A stretch of 64,000 nt of DNA from Avena insularis (GCA_023614405.1 CM042685.1:232417661-232481660); one strand, 5' to 3'; positions 24,826 through 35,854 are shown, counted from the stretch's first letter. The notes: generated by a model not told the origin, from the letters alone. A program made the numbers and translations.

Positions 24826-26237
24826 GCAATGGCTGTCTGGTCTGTAACTGTTTCATTTTTGTTTGCTCCAGCTGCATATAGAGCTGTGTTTTATTCTTAT
24901 GTTGTTTCTCACCGATTTTGTCGATTCTTCCACCCTCCTTGCCATTTTGATGCTAACGTCATTATCCTTGTTTGGTGTATATTTGAGAGACAGCCTCTGT
25001 ATCATAATTTAGTTGGGGTAGTAACTGGAAGCAAAGGAACAGTAGAGTACTGTATGTACGCCGTACATGGAGCATTTGTCTCAATAAATACAAATCATCA
25101 TCTACTATGGTACGAAATGTGCCCTATGTCCTTAACTTGCTGCAGATGTCTTAAATGTGACAAATCCCCATAGATGCTTGCAGATTGCGGTATTTACTTC
25201 GGCCTTAAAATCTCAATAAATGATGCTGTGTAATTTACCACATCCAAACCGTAATTCGTCCGTATAGAAATCGAATACTATGATGTATAGCCAGTTCATG
25301 GCCGTCATACTGGCGTTGCTGTGCGAAGAACGCCCGCCCCCTCAAAATGCAGTGCACAATGGAACACTGGAAGAGAGAGTGAAAATTTGCGAGGGACGTC
25401 ATATGATGGAGATTGATGGGAGGCTACAACGACACGAGCAGATTTGCGCCCTGAACAGCGGAGTTCTCGCCGGATCCGTGCGACTCCGACTGTTCCTTGA
25501 CAGAACTGGCAGTGAACCACTGCGATTGTCCTTGAACTATCCCCCTCCCCAACACATTGATTGGCATCAGTGGTGCCCAAATCATTCCGCCTCACAACTG
25601 CAGACGCTCAAAGCTGCAGAAACTTCGGCAAAAGTCTCAGCTCCGTACCCCCGACGTATCATTGCTACTACTCCTTGCCGTCGCACAATGATTCCTCTCG
25701 CCTGCAGGCTGCCGCTTGGAGGAGGAGGGCCGGGATTTTTTTTTTTAAAAAGATGCAGCCGATGCTCGCTATCTATCCACTGAAACCCTATTAATAAGAA
25801 GAACTAAGGTTACGATCAATCAGTCAGACGTCACCAAACACCATCCACTGGCGCCAGGACATGCCATAGCAGCGACCAACGGAAACAACGTAGGGCCGGC
25901 CCCGGCCGGCGTCCGAGACTGCTCGCACCATCCATCGTGCAAGGAAGAAGCCGGAGTTCTCCATAGAAAATTGCTAAATTCCTACACCATCAATCCAGAT
26001 TCCGGAGTAGCAAACCCCCCACAAGTTCCAGATAAAATAAAGACAACACTAAAGATAAATAACTTGTATTGGGAACGAGACTGGTACATCGGCAGATCAA
26101 GCTTCTCATTACACATTTGTACAGGCTGCACCCCATGGAAGGAAATTTTAACCTATTACAGACAGTATGGAAGGAAATTCTTCGACCTATTACTAGCTAC
26201 TGCTACACCTTGACCACCATACAAGTAGTATCACATA
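24826..26237. other. VPS50 3' UTR and intergenic DNA
   Basis: AATAAA signals occur at about 25085 and 25215, suitable for polyadenylation of the VPS50 transcript. A 167-codon open frame at 25280-25783 has no recognisable domain and overlaps an open frame on the other strand, so it is not called. A GC palindrome (GGCCGGCCCCGGCCGGC) lies near 25894-25910. Confidence 0.45.
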
Positions 26238-26418
26238 CTCCCTCTGTTTAATTCTCACGTGTAAGCATGTAGGTGATCTCCCTCATTTCATTTAAAAAAA
26301 TCCTCGAATTTTTAAAATAGATAGTATGAAATATGTACTACGTATACCAAAAATTCTAAGAATTTTTTGATGAAAAATGAGAAAATACTAGGCCACCTAG
26401 GTAAGCGTGCGCGCGGAG
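26238..26418. mobile_element. Stowaway-like MITE downstream of the SMR gene
   Basis: The element begins CTCCCTCTG after TA (26236-26237) and ends GCGGAG before TA (26419-26420). The subterminal regions are partly inverted copies (GTAAGCATGTAGGTGATCT against GCTTACCTAGGTGGCCT on the other strand). Size (181 bases), ends and TA duplication fit the Tc1/mariner-related Stowaway group. It lies about 150 bases beyond the SMR stop codon and could fall in its 3' UTR. Confidence 0.6.
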
Positions 26419-26569
26419 TAATTTGAAACTGGAGTACAGTGAAAAGCAAGAACTGCCGCTACTACTACGACGACCTAGCTACTATACTAGGTACCACGAA
26501 CTACTCCGTACTTTTGAACTTACTAATTAACGGAAATACTATTAGCAGCAGCAGCTAGTAGTAGAAGTA

Positions 26570-27118
26570 CTAGTATAGAGTGCAAGTACAGCAGTAAAAA
26601 CGCGGTACTGAATCTTGTATACCACCAGCTACAGCAGCCAGCACCGACAAGCCAAAACCGCTTGGCCTGGACGCAAGACTGGTACCAGCTAGCTCGCTCG
26701 CTCTTGCCGAGGGCTCCGGCGAGGCCAGCGGCGGCGCCACCCTGCGGCGCTTGATCTTCTTCTTCTCGGGCGGCGGCGGCGGCGCCTGCTGCTGCGCCTG
26801 CGCTGCGTGCGGGCGCCAGAAGAGGCGCTCCAGCTCCTCCAGCCGCAGGCTGAACACCTCCACCTCGAACAGCCGCTTCCGGCACGGCGCGACCGGCGCC
26901 CGCGGCTTCCTCGGCGCCGGAGGGCACGTCGCGGCCGCCGGCTTCAGCTCGCTCCCCACCCCCGTCGGCGTCCGGCAGCACTGCTCCTCCCACGCGCCGC
27001 TCGCCCCTTCTTGACCCGCTCCGGCGGCGGCGGCGGCAGCGTCTCCGTGCAGGAGCAGCGGCGAGCTGCACTGCGAGAACACCGGCGACGGCTTGTAGAA
27101 CTCCGGAGACGCCGACAT
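26570..27118 (-). CDS. SIAMESE-related cyclin-dependent kinase inhibitor (SMR/EL2-like)
   Basis: This one-exon frame of 182 codons encodes a small, Pro/Ala-rich protein. It carries the family's diagnostic blocks in order: CCRTPTG (about residues 47-53), [15 protein letters not shown] (about 65-79), then a [21 protein letters not shown] segment (about 81-101) that resembles the cyclin-interaction region, and a basic KKKIKRRR stretch that could be a nuclear localisation signal. SMR proteins bind CDK-cyclin complexes in the nucleus, block mitotic entry and promote endoreduplication, often under stress. The start is the ATG at 27118, where the family-like N-terminus [12 protein letters not shown] begins. 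The ~60 residues after the basic stretch are less typical; their last part is hydrophobic and Cys-rich. Other long frames over this locus are GC-driven shadows. It is transcribed away from the MLE and toward VPS50. Confidence 0.8.
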   Translation of the reverse strand: MSASPEFYKPSPVFSQCSSPLLLHGDAAAAAAGAGQEGASGAWEEQCCRTPTGVGSELKPAAATCPPAPRKPRAPVAPCRKRLFEVEVFSLRLEELERLFWRPHAAQAQQQAPPPPPEKKKIKRRRVAPPLASPEPSARASELAGTSLASRPSGFGLSVLAAVAGGIQDSVPRFYCCTCTLY

Positions 27119-27436
27119 GGTCGATCTCGATGCTCTCCGGCGCTACAGCCACGGGTTTCTTGTGCTTGTGGAGTGAGAAGGAAGAGAAGAGGGAGCTTCT
27201 TTTCTTGGCTTGGGTTGGTGCGTATGGCGGCGCGTGCGGAGGAGTGGAGGAGGGGAAGTTGCTTGGGGCACTGGCTCACTTTCTCGCTGACGCGAGGTTT
27301 TGTTGGGGATATGCTCCGGTTTTGGGAGAAAGGGCCCCTTTGTAGCGGCTCTTTATTGGGCGTCTGTCCTTTTGTACCCAGCACGGCTTGCTGATTTGGT
27401 TATTACGTCTAGGTCCTTGTAGTACTGTTTCTCTTG
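27119..27436 (-). promoter_or_regulatory. Promoter/leader of the SMR gene up to the MLE boundary
   Basis: This stretch lies between the SMR start codon and the left target-site TA of the mariner-like element. No firm TATA box was identified on the minus strand. The transposon therefore sits about 320 bases upstream of the start codon, close enough to have replaced the native distal promoter. Confidence 0.35.
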
Positions 27437-27438
27437 TA

Positions 27439-27500
27439 CTCCCTCCCTCCCAGATTATGATGGGTCTTAGTTTTTCAAAAAATCCCGTTTTAGGATGCGT
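27439..27500 (+). repeat. MLE left terminal inverted repeat
   Basis: It starts CTCCCTCCCTCCCA. The shared block TTTTAGGATGCGT follows only after about 35 further bases (at about 27489-27501), whereas it directly follows the terminus at the right end. The left end therefore has an insertion, or the right end a deletion, of about 34 bases. Confidence 0.85.
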
Positions 27501-27682
27501 ATTGTGAAGAATAGTACAAAACGGACCATTTTATCCCTGACTAGAGAGCAGCTCCATGCATGCATTAACTTCCGGCCGAAAGCTACTTCCTCGATTCCTT
27601 TCCATCTTCCTCGTATTCTCCCCATACAGTCCACTCCTCTTCCTCGTATTCTTCCTCTCACTCACCAAACGACAACTGCGGC

Positions 27683-27943
27683 ATGGATCTGTCTTGGTTC
27701 GTAGATAGCCAGGAGGAAGAAGAGGTCCCGGAGCATGGTGGAAGCGGTGAAGAAGAGTTGTTCTGTCGAGCTCGCGAGCTCGTGGGCAAGGAAGAAAAGT
27801 TGTGTAATGAGTTGCAAGGCCGCCGCCGCGAGAAGGAGCTGCACGGCGGTGGGCGCATCGTTAGCGGGCTAGAGCTGCGCGGAGAAGTGCGTGGCCATGG
27901 AGAGCTCATGGCTTTTAGGAAAAAGCGTGCATACATGGAGTAA
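27683..27943 (+). CDS. Small ORF of unknown function inside the MLE
   Basis: This 86-codon frame (starting MDLSWFVDSQEEEEVPE) is acidic at the N-terminus and Arg/Glu-rich in the middle, with coiled-coil-like spacing (ARELVGKEEKLCNELQ). It lies on the strand opposite the transposase, between the left terminal repeat and the end of the transposase frame. I know of no function for it. It could be a second MLE gene, a captured host fragment, or a chance frame. Confidence 0.35.
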   Translation: MDLSWFVDSQEEEEVPEHGGSGEEELFCRARELVGKEEKLCNELQGRRREKELHGGGRIVSGLELRGEVRGHGELMAFRKKRAYME

Positions 27944-30209
27944 GTGGTAGCGAGGCTGCGTGAAGCGTGCCTTTTCTTTCGAGTCTCGTCGAGCCAAGAA
28001 CAAGGGCATGGTGTCCGACCATTTTCAGCACAACAGCGTGCGCATGTACTCCCATGTCGTGTGCCTTTGAGGCGAGACAACCCCATGTTTGTGCGGACTC
28101 ATTGCGGATTCATGCCCGTTCATGGGAAAGCCAAGGCATGGATGAGGTAAGGAACACAATGTGGGAAATCCTCATTCCTTCAATCAAAAATGTTAAAGGT
28201 TTCAAGCGAATGAAGAAATGATCATACTCTGTGTTTGATCATGAACATTGTTGTTGTTTTAGATGGGGTGAATCAATGTTGTTTTAAGATGATGAATATT
28301 GCTGTTATTTTCGGACGATGAACAGTAACATGTTTTAGTAACACCATGACTATTATTGTTGCTCTAAGATGATGAATCAGTGTTGTTTTTTAGACCATTA
28401 TTCATTCCATTGTTCAAACAACAACTAAGACCTTACATTGCAGAAAACATAATTTGATTTAACATAAATTGCATTGTTCAAAGTACAGCCAAGAGAATTG
28501 ATTCATATAACCAACAAAACGACACCAAGTTTCTAATCAGTTAGCCACTCCATTGCCTCATCCACAATAGCTCGAGTGCACTCCAACCTCACCGGTAGGA
28601 CACCAAGGGCTTGTAGCGCCAGCTTCCTCATGTGCGGAATCTTGTAATGGTTACCACATTTTTCCTTCAAAATCTCAATCATACAAGATTGTAGAGTGAG
28701 AAAAATTCGGTTACTTCTTTCCGCCGGGTACTGATAATATGCTTGGTGCACTTTTAACACAATGTCATCAACAGAACCTGGGAACAACTTATGAAACAAA
28801 GATTGCAGGGCTGCAAAGAACCCTAGATCAAGGATGTTAAGATCAGGAGAGTTAGGAGGTTGACACACCAACCGAATGTCCCAACCATCCGCTGTGGCTG
28901 CAGCCAAAAAAACAGGATCATTTGGGTCAATGTGAGTCCTAGCATTATCTTGTTGTATGTATATAGTCCTACCACGTTACGCGGCAGGCCACTTCTCCTT
29001 TATAGCGGGAAGAACCTTGTTCACCAACCATTCTCTACTCACATCCTTAGTCACCGAAGTCACAAGCTTTGTCACCATCGTTCCCTTTAGACGGTTAGGG
29101 ACGTCCCTTTTGCCGCCTCCTCAAAAGTGAAAGGCCATATGCCAATTCTTCCACCAAATGTCTAAGTGCCATCTACATCATCACTGAGGCCTGCCACGTA
29201 CATGAGGAACATAACTTTCTCAATATAATTCTTGTTTTGTGTGACTCTTTCAGGTTCAGGTTCATCTAATGCCAAGTAAAACTTCTGACTTTTCCGCGTG
29301 CGATAAAACCACTTCTCGTCGATATGAATCACGTTGAACATTCCGTTAAAGGTTGGCTCTTCCGGCATGCTCTCTTCTTGAAGCTGAGATAGGCACCATT
29401 CAACTCTACACAATCCATTAGACAACTTGTTAGATAAAAGTAGATACCCATAAAACATGAAAACATTCAAACAAGTGAAAATACTTGCCTACGCTTCTTG
29501 TTCTCGTCGGTGAGAGTGGACTTGATGGCATTTGTGTGCCGCCTAAGCTTACCCTCTTTCAACCGCCTATGAAGAGTGCTCCTGGACATGCCTAGGGCAT
29601 TTGCAAGATCTAGAAGTGTTGTTTTGTATTTTGGAAGAACTTGCTTGATTGCCTCTGGATCTAAAGTGATTTTCTTACGACCACAATTTTTGGGCTTCTT
29701 ACTCATCACTCCAAGTATGCTTCCAGCTCTCTTTCCCTTCTTCCAAATGCTCTGTACAGTTCTCAAAGGCATGTGTGAAATCCTTGAAACCTCCTTAGTC
29801 ACTCCACGTTTAAGTTTTCCTAACGATGTCCTCTCCAAAAGCATGCCATACACTTTTAGCTTTTCATCCTCTGACCATTGGTGCTTAATACACCTAGGAA
29901 GGCCATCTAAAAAATATTGTTACAACAACAGAAATTACATGAGTACTCCTCATGATTTAGAAACAGAGAATACAACTAATCAGCACCATATAACAGACAA
30001 AAAAAAATACATGCAGTTTTAATCATCTAGAAAAGGCACGAAGCATGCCTAACCATTACAAGCATGTGCGGGAGTAATTTTGACAAAAGAAAAATTGACT
30101 TACTTTTGATAGGTTCTTGGTTGCCTTGGCTCTGATCAACGCCATCCCCGTCGTTGCCTGCCTCATGGACTGGCTCGTCGGCATCATCGATGTGTGCCAT
30201 CGTGTTCAA

Positions 30210-30712
30210 GTCAAGGGTTCTGCCTCGGCCAGTGCCACGCCCGGCAAGGCCGAGTCGTCCGCGACCACGGCCACGACCACGGCTAGAAACGTCCGTCGTC
30301 TGCTGCCAGCTTATGGTACCACGCGCTCGACCGGCAAGGCCAAGAGTTCCGCGTCCCCGACCGCGCACAGCTTCCCCACGTCCCTGACCTCTTCCAGGAT
30401 CCACTTCCCCGCTGCCACCACGACCATGCCCACGCCCGCCACCATCGCGGCCTGTCATGGCTTGCCTGACATGGCCGCTGCCGGGATCACCTCTCCCAGC
30501 TTGGCCACGGCCTGGCATGCCTCGCCCGCCTTGGCTGCTACCAGGAATGCCTCGCCCGCCTTGGCCACGTCCTGCACCTCGCCCCGCTTGGCCACGGCCT
30601 GCACCTCGTCCCACTTGGCCACGGCCTGAACCTCGCCCAGCTTGGCCCCGTCCTGCACCTCGCCCCGCTTGGCTGTGGACACGATCGGTTCGCCCCGCTT
30701 GGCTGCTGCTGT
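30210..30712 (-). repeat. Gly/Arg-rich repeat region of the transposase N-terminal extension
   Basis: The minus-strand frame encodes about 165 residues made almost entirely of variants of QAGRGAGRG and RGRGRG, with Met/Pro/Asp-containing variants in the middle. At DNA level these are imperfect short GC-rich repeats related to GGCCGTGGCCAAGCTGGGC. The composition resembles RGG/RG boxes, which bind nucleic acid. The frame stays open in spite of the repeats, while the other frames read as Pro- or Ala-rich shadows. Confidence 0.8.
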
Positions 30713-30742
30713 TGGAGCGCAAGTATTCGACGTGGACATGCT

Positions 30743-33700
30743 TGTAACTACCTCGGTAAATTACGCTCTTAGTTACAAGCCTGGATGAGCGGAAATGGTT
30801 AAAATAGTACGGTGGGGCCAAATGCCACTCCACAGTGAACCTTTCGGCCGTCTAACCATTTCCAAACATCGGGACAAGAAGCAGCGTGTCGGCGGCGAAG
30901 GGATCAACTACATACACAAATGAGTATGTATGCAAGCCACCATACAACAGTCCTCGAGCCATTCCATCTAAAAGAAATAGAAATATTACAGCATACGGCC
31001 AAGATCCAAATATCCTAGATAGATATAATAGTTTAGGATATCTCCTCATACATCAAACATCAGTATCGGTAGGCGGAAAACAAGATCCGATGCGAATAAG
31101 AAGCAAATCGGCATAAGATGCCCATAAATAAACACATCCGCCCACGGATCTCACGGATCCCGTTCCGGAATCTCTACACGAGTGATCGTTGCCAACATCG
31201 TCGTCTCCTCCACCCGGTATCCATCTTGCGAGTTCACTGTTCATACGAATCAAACAATTTATCGTGTGAGACCCTAGGGTACTCAGCAAGTCTTTATGCC
31301 TCTAAAGGGACACAACACAGGCGGCGCAATTGCAGCAAAAGATAATACCTAACAATTCTATAGATACTGCTAACCATCCGCCTAACCAAAGATGAGCGGA
31401 TGTCCATGAATTAATAACAAGATTATGGCGATGTATTAACAGATCCATCCTCCTCCTCGCTTACCAGCGAGGAAGCGGACGAACAACCCCATCCGTTGGC
31501 GGTTTATTATCCATTCCATGAGTGTTGCACTATTTACTAGTCGGTACTTAGTCAAATTAAAAGCGGTACTTTAGTTATACTTGTCTATGATCGAAGCGTG
31601 CTCCAAGTCGTCCATAACCGCGGACACGGCTTTGAAAGATTTACCTGCAGGGGTGCACAAATAGCAACACACTCGATCAACCTCGGAAAAACCAAATCAA
31701 AACCCAGCGAGGCATTCACGACAAAGCGATCACGATTGAGAAATATTTGAGGCCACCCCATTAAGCTACCCATAGCGAAGTTGGCGGCTCGAGACGGACT
31801 CAAGGTTTGCGTCAATGGCTGTAAACATTTGGGAACCGAAAGTGCGGGCTTGTCGATACCCGAAAACACTCCGCATCCAAAAGCGATGGGTGCTCCTCGC
31901 ACAATCTTAAATAAAGCAGTAAAGCATGGCATAAGTACAGGATAGTAATAAAGCCCCAAACTACTTGTGGCCCCAAGAAATAAGAATGAATCAAGCTCTA
32001 GCTCAGGGGGGTTCATAAGCCTCCCGGATGTGGATAGCGCGAATATTCAAGGAACAAGAATCAAGTACTCGGGGTCCTACGGGACACAAGTGAGCATGAA
32101 AAACCAAATAGCAGATATTGCTCACCGGTGCCACTTTCATTAGTTTTCCCATTACTACTCAGGTTAAGTTGTTTAGGTACCTCGTTATCCATCAGACACT
32201 CACATACCCTACACATGCTGTTCTACGACCCGCATGGCTCAATCAACTCCTGTAGTAATGGCTCATGGGATGGAGGAACAAGCTTGATTGGAGTTTAAAA
32301 GTAAAGGCTATGCGATGCCTTGGGATTCAGATTAATGCAATGCGACTCAATGATGCAAGAATAAGATAGAGGCAATAGGTACTATATGTATGCAAGCATG
32401 TGGTAGTGCTTGCACTGGCAGCTCGATTGAAGCGAGAGAAGGATGCAGGTAGTGCTCACAGGTTTCTTGATATATCCCCTGCTCAGCGTCTATTCGAAGA
32501 AGAACCAAACAAACAAGAGCCAACATAAATAAAGTGCACAAGCATATGAATTAAAATGCGACAAGCAAACAATCATGCCATGATGAATGATGCACAATTG
32601 GCATGGCAATAAAGTAGCATGGCATGGGTGAGGTGTGGAATACAAGAATAAAGCATTTTATGGAGTTTTAGTCACCTTTTATCCTCAAATAAGTTGCTGT
32701 AACCTTTATATTTATATGATGCATGCTGCAATTCAGAACATGGAATGCATAAACAGAAAGGTCTCGTCGAGCTGATCGTTTTAGACATATTATTTGTCAA
32801 ATTTGGAGTTATAAAACAAAAGTTATTAATTAATTAAGGCAAAGGGCATTTTATTGAAATTTTAATCAACTCGAAAATTTAAAGTGTTCAAAATATATTT
32901 TGAAGGGCATATTTGAATTCCTCACATTTTTCTGATTTCAAAACATATATCATTTGTATTATTTGGAATTAGAATTCAAAAGTTATTAAAACAGATTTAA
33001 ATTTGTATTTAAACATTTTCAGAAATTGTTTTATTAAAACAGAATTACACAGAGACTTTTTGTACCCAGGTGAAACTAGCCCGAGCCGCTGACAATAGGG
33101 CCCGACGCGGAGAGATGCTGGCAAAGCAAAAACATGAGGCAACTTTTCTCACCGAGGCCGTACCACGCTCGATGGCGGTGGGGAGTAGCCTCAGAGTCCT
33201 TCTTGTGGCAGCCGTGGGTGACACGTGGGTGATCCTAGGAGGTCTTGTGAATACCCGACACTCCTGGTCCCTTTTGTAAAACAACTTGAGAGGGTGGCAA
33301 TGGGGCTTCCGGCTGCGGGTTTAAGCGGAAAAAGGTAGGGGCTAAGCGCAAAGGGCATCAGGCTGCTGCATCCATGTTGACGGATCCGGCTCGGCAATGG
33401 CGGACCTGGCCGTCTTCCGACAGTGGCGGCGCCTCCTGGGCGAAACCGTCGCCCCAAAAGCGAAAAACATAGAGGAACCACGGCTACATCTTTCATTCGA
33501 GAACTTGCGGAGGTGGTCTATGGCAGGGCGGGGTGAGAACATGGAGCAGACGCTGCTGCAGCTGCTTCTTGTCTGCCAGCACCTGGCGGTGATGGTGCAA
33601 GGCTGCTTTCGGCAAGGTGGCGGCGTTGCGGCTAGAAGGAAAGGGGATGTCCGGGAGGTAGAGGTCTCACCGAGAGGCTCGCGTGGCGGTTCTAGAGGTG

Positions 33701-35170
33701 GAGGTGATCATGATGGGGCTTGGTGGAAATGGCGACAGACCAGCTCGGGCGTGGCGGCGGCGAGGCTTCTCCGGCGCTCAGGCAGCTCTGGTGCAAGGTG
33801 ACGGTGAGCAGCGTGAAAGAGCTTCCCGACTATCCCCACCTCTGGGCACCACTTCTCCACCGGCTAACAACCGAGGCCGAGGCTAGGGTTTAGGAGGACC
33901 ATGGCCATGGCTAGGGAAAGAGCAAGGGGAGAGAGGGATCTGGGCGCCCCTGGCTAGGGTCTGAGGTGGGGTGAGGTGTGGGGTAGATGAGGGAGGAGGG
34001 TAGGGCACATGGGAAGGGTGGTCGCTTTTGTAAAAGGTGAGGAAGGGGTGATCGGGCTAGGTCCTCCTCTCCCTCCTTCTTCTCCTTGTCTTGAAGCCAA
34101 AGAAAGAAGTGGGGGGGGGGGCAGATGAGGGGTGTGACGTGGTGGGGCTTGCCTTGGTTAGGGTTTTGTTTAGGGTTAGAGAGAGGGGTGCCTCGGCATG
34201 GAGTGGTTAGGGTGGGGGTGTGGCTTAGAGAGGAGGGATTAGAGAGAGGGTGTGGTATGGTAGCTAGGTTTGAATCATGACCAAAGCATGAGGTGACAAG
34301 TGTGAGGAGAGAGGGGTAGGGAGATGGTTTAGGGTTTAGGGATAAAGGTTGAAAATGCCCACACATGGCTTGCATGGATGGGGGATGGGTGTAGGGTTTT
34401 AACAAGAACCAAACAAGATCAAGCATGAAGAGGGGTAGAGGATGATTCACTCAAAAACCAAATAAAAACAAAGGAGGACAAAAGATGGAGATGGAAAGGA
34501 TTTTACATGACCATGCATGGCATACACATGTGAGAAAAGCTTGATGATCACTAGGCAAAAAGAAATAAACCAAACAAGGTGAAAGATTTGAGAGAGAAGG
34601 GAGAGCTCCAAGAGATATACACCACTCAAAAATTCATATAAAATCCCAAAGGACTAGAATGTGGTGGTGCTTGCATGGCCCATGCAAAATAATTAATGCC
34701 ATGTTTATTCTTGTGAAAACAATAATATTAACATGGCATTATTCTTATGCATTCCCAAAAGTGGAATAAAAGCCAAGCAAAAGAATTTGTAGAAGTAGAT
34801 CCATCCTATCTCCCATGAGCTAGATTAAATACCAAGAGAAAATAAAATACAAGCTCATGGATAATGGGATGGTGGAATTATAAGGTGGTGAAAGAAAGGG
34901 TGGTGGAGTGGAATAAAAGATATATGCCAACTCAACTTGGGCATTTAAACAATATATCAATAACCAAATACAATATCAAGAGGCAAATACAATTAATGAT
35001 GCATATGAGAGGAGATCCAAATTGAAAAGGGTTTTATATGATGCTCAAATGCAAGGTGGCATGATGACATGAGCATGATATAATCATGATGCAACAATTA
35101 TATATAGGAAGTAGCATATATATAGACTAGGCTAGTAGCATTGCAATTGTTAGACAATTGGGATGCTACA
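30743..35170 (-). mobile_element. LTR-like insert (probable solo LTR of a long-LTR Gypsy element) in the MLE
   Basis: The insert begins TGTAACTACC and ends GGATGCTACA on the + strand, with 5-bp target duplications ATGCT at 30738-30742 and 35171-35175. Read on the minus strand it begins TGTAGCATCCC and ends GTAGTTACA, fitting LTR termini of grass Gypsy elements. No primer site, polypurine tract, internal coding domain or second LTR copy was seen, so a solo LTR of 4.43 kb left by recombination is the simplest reading. A GC-rich block at 33.05-33.9 kb and an AT-rich rest are consistent with a long LTR. Short open frames inside have no known domain. Confidence 0.7.
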
Positions 35171-35819
35171 ATGCTCAAGCTCAGGCTCCCCTTGCTCCTC
35201 TGCGCATATGTCGATTAAGAATCAAAATCAGTTTACCAAAATTGAATCAAACAATGATGAACAACACCATACCATCGTCGCTTTCTTCAAAGACATAGGC
35301 GTAGTTCAAGTCGATAGCCACACCGTCGTACTGATCTTCAATGGCGTCCCAGTCAATAGGACCACCGGTATCCATGGGAGAGAAGGAGAGAAAAGAAATG
35401 AAGGCGATGGGATAAAGCACAATGGCACACGATGGAGTATTTATAGAGTGCACGAGTGAGAGGTTGAAAATTCCATTCGATTTTTTCAGAAATGGCGCCA
35501 TGGTTTAGTTCCCTCCTAAGTGCAGCTCTTTTCATGAAAATCAAACGAAAATTTCGCTGCTAATTTCACTGCTAATTCGCGCCATTGGAGCAGCCATGGC
35601 GGGACTGAGTTTTTCCTAGGAAGAGAGAAGACATGGTGAAGACCGAAGCGACGAGCGTGCTTGGAAGGAACTGGCCAGTGCATGCATGCGTATTAATATA
35701 GGGAGGATGGGCAGCATGCATGGGCAGCATTGCATGCTTCTCAACCGTACGCGAGGGTGTTTCCGTCCAGACTTTTTCCTCCACAGCGCTGCATGGAGCT
35801 TATTGGTATGCGGGCCAGA

Positions 35820-35852
35820 GCTAAAACGCATCCTAAATTGGGAGGGAGGGAG
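35820..35852 (-). repeat. MLE right terminal inverted repeat
   Basis: It ends TGGGAGGGAGGGAG before TA. Its inner part (AAAACGCATCCTAAA) is the inverse of the TTTAGGATGCGTTTT block that is displaced inward at the left end. Confidence 0.85.
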
Positions 35853-35854
35853 TA

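Larger units (their letters stand above)
28533..35375 (-). pseudogene. Mariner-like transposase gene, interrupted and inactivated
   Basis: Exon 1 is 35375-35273, starting MDTGGPIDWDAIEDQYDG and including IDLNYAYVFEE. Exon 2 is 35199 to 30104, split by the LTR insert; it holds the Gly/Arg-rich repeats then TLDLNTMAHIDDADE. Exon 3 is 29906-29489 and contains the helix-turn-helix region (LDLANALGMSRSTLHRRLKEG). Exon 4 is 29405-28533, the DDE/D catalytic domain: IHIDEKWFYRTRK (first Asp), QQDNARTH (second Asp) and PPNSPDLNILDLGFF (third Asp), matching the plant DD39D mariner pattern. The frame is broken in exon 4 by a stop at 29161-29163, a single-base frameshift near 29118 and a TAA at 28977-28979. 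Intron 3 appears to use a GC donor (AG|GCAAGT). The reading frame runs on across the LTR insertion point, so the insert is later than the gene structure. A functional copy would cut and paste DNA carrying these terminal repeats. Confidence 0.85.
27439..35852 (-). mobile_element. Mariner-like element (MLE) with nested LTR insertion
   Basis: The element begins CTCCCTCCCTCCCA and ends with the exact inverse TGGGAGGGAGGGAG, each flanked by TA (27437-27438 and 35853-35854), the target duplication of the Tc1/mariner superfamily. It spans 8,414 bases. Removing the 4,428-bp insert and one 5-bp duplication leaves about 3.98 kb, a usual size for plant MLEs. It carries a minus-strand transposase gene with four exons, and a short convergent frame near the left end. 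The transposase is broken, so the copy is non-autonomous now. Confidence 0.9.

Noticed and set aside
25280..25783. 167-codon plus-strand frame after VPS50
   Set aside because: It has no recognisable domain or clear signals and competes with an antisense frame; it probably lies in intergenic DNA.
26523..27394. Several long frames on both strands overlapping the SMR gene
   Set aside because: Only the 26570-27118 minus frame carries the SMR motifs in order. The others are Ala/Arg/Pro-rich shadows of the same GC-rich DNA.
30117..30747. Plus-strand Pro/Ala/Ser-rich frames opposite the MLE Gly/Arg repeats
   Set aside because: They are complements of the RG-repeat region; the minus frame joins to exons with transposase domains.
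33190..33890. GC-rich frames inside the 4.4-kb insert
   Set aside because: They overlap on both strands, have no retrotransposon or host domain, and fit the GC-rich transcribed part of a long LTR.
30743..35170. Same family as the Gypsy LTR at 56590-60609
   Set aside because: Length and GC-rich core are similar, but the termini differ (TGTAGCATCCC start, GTAGTTACA end on the minus strand against a GTGTTGACA end), and no shared blocks were seen by eye. A dot plot would settle it.
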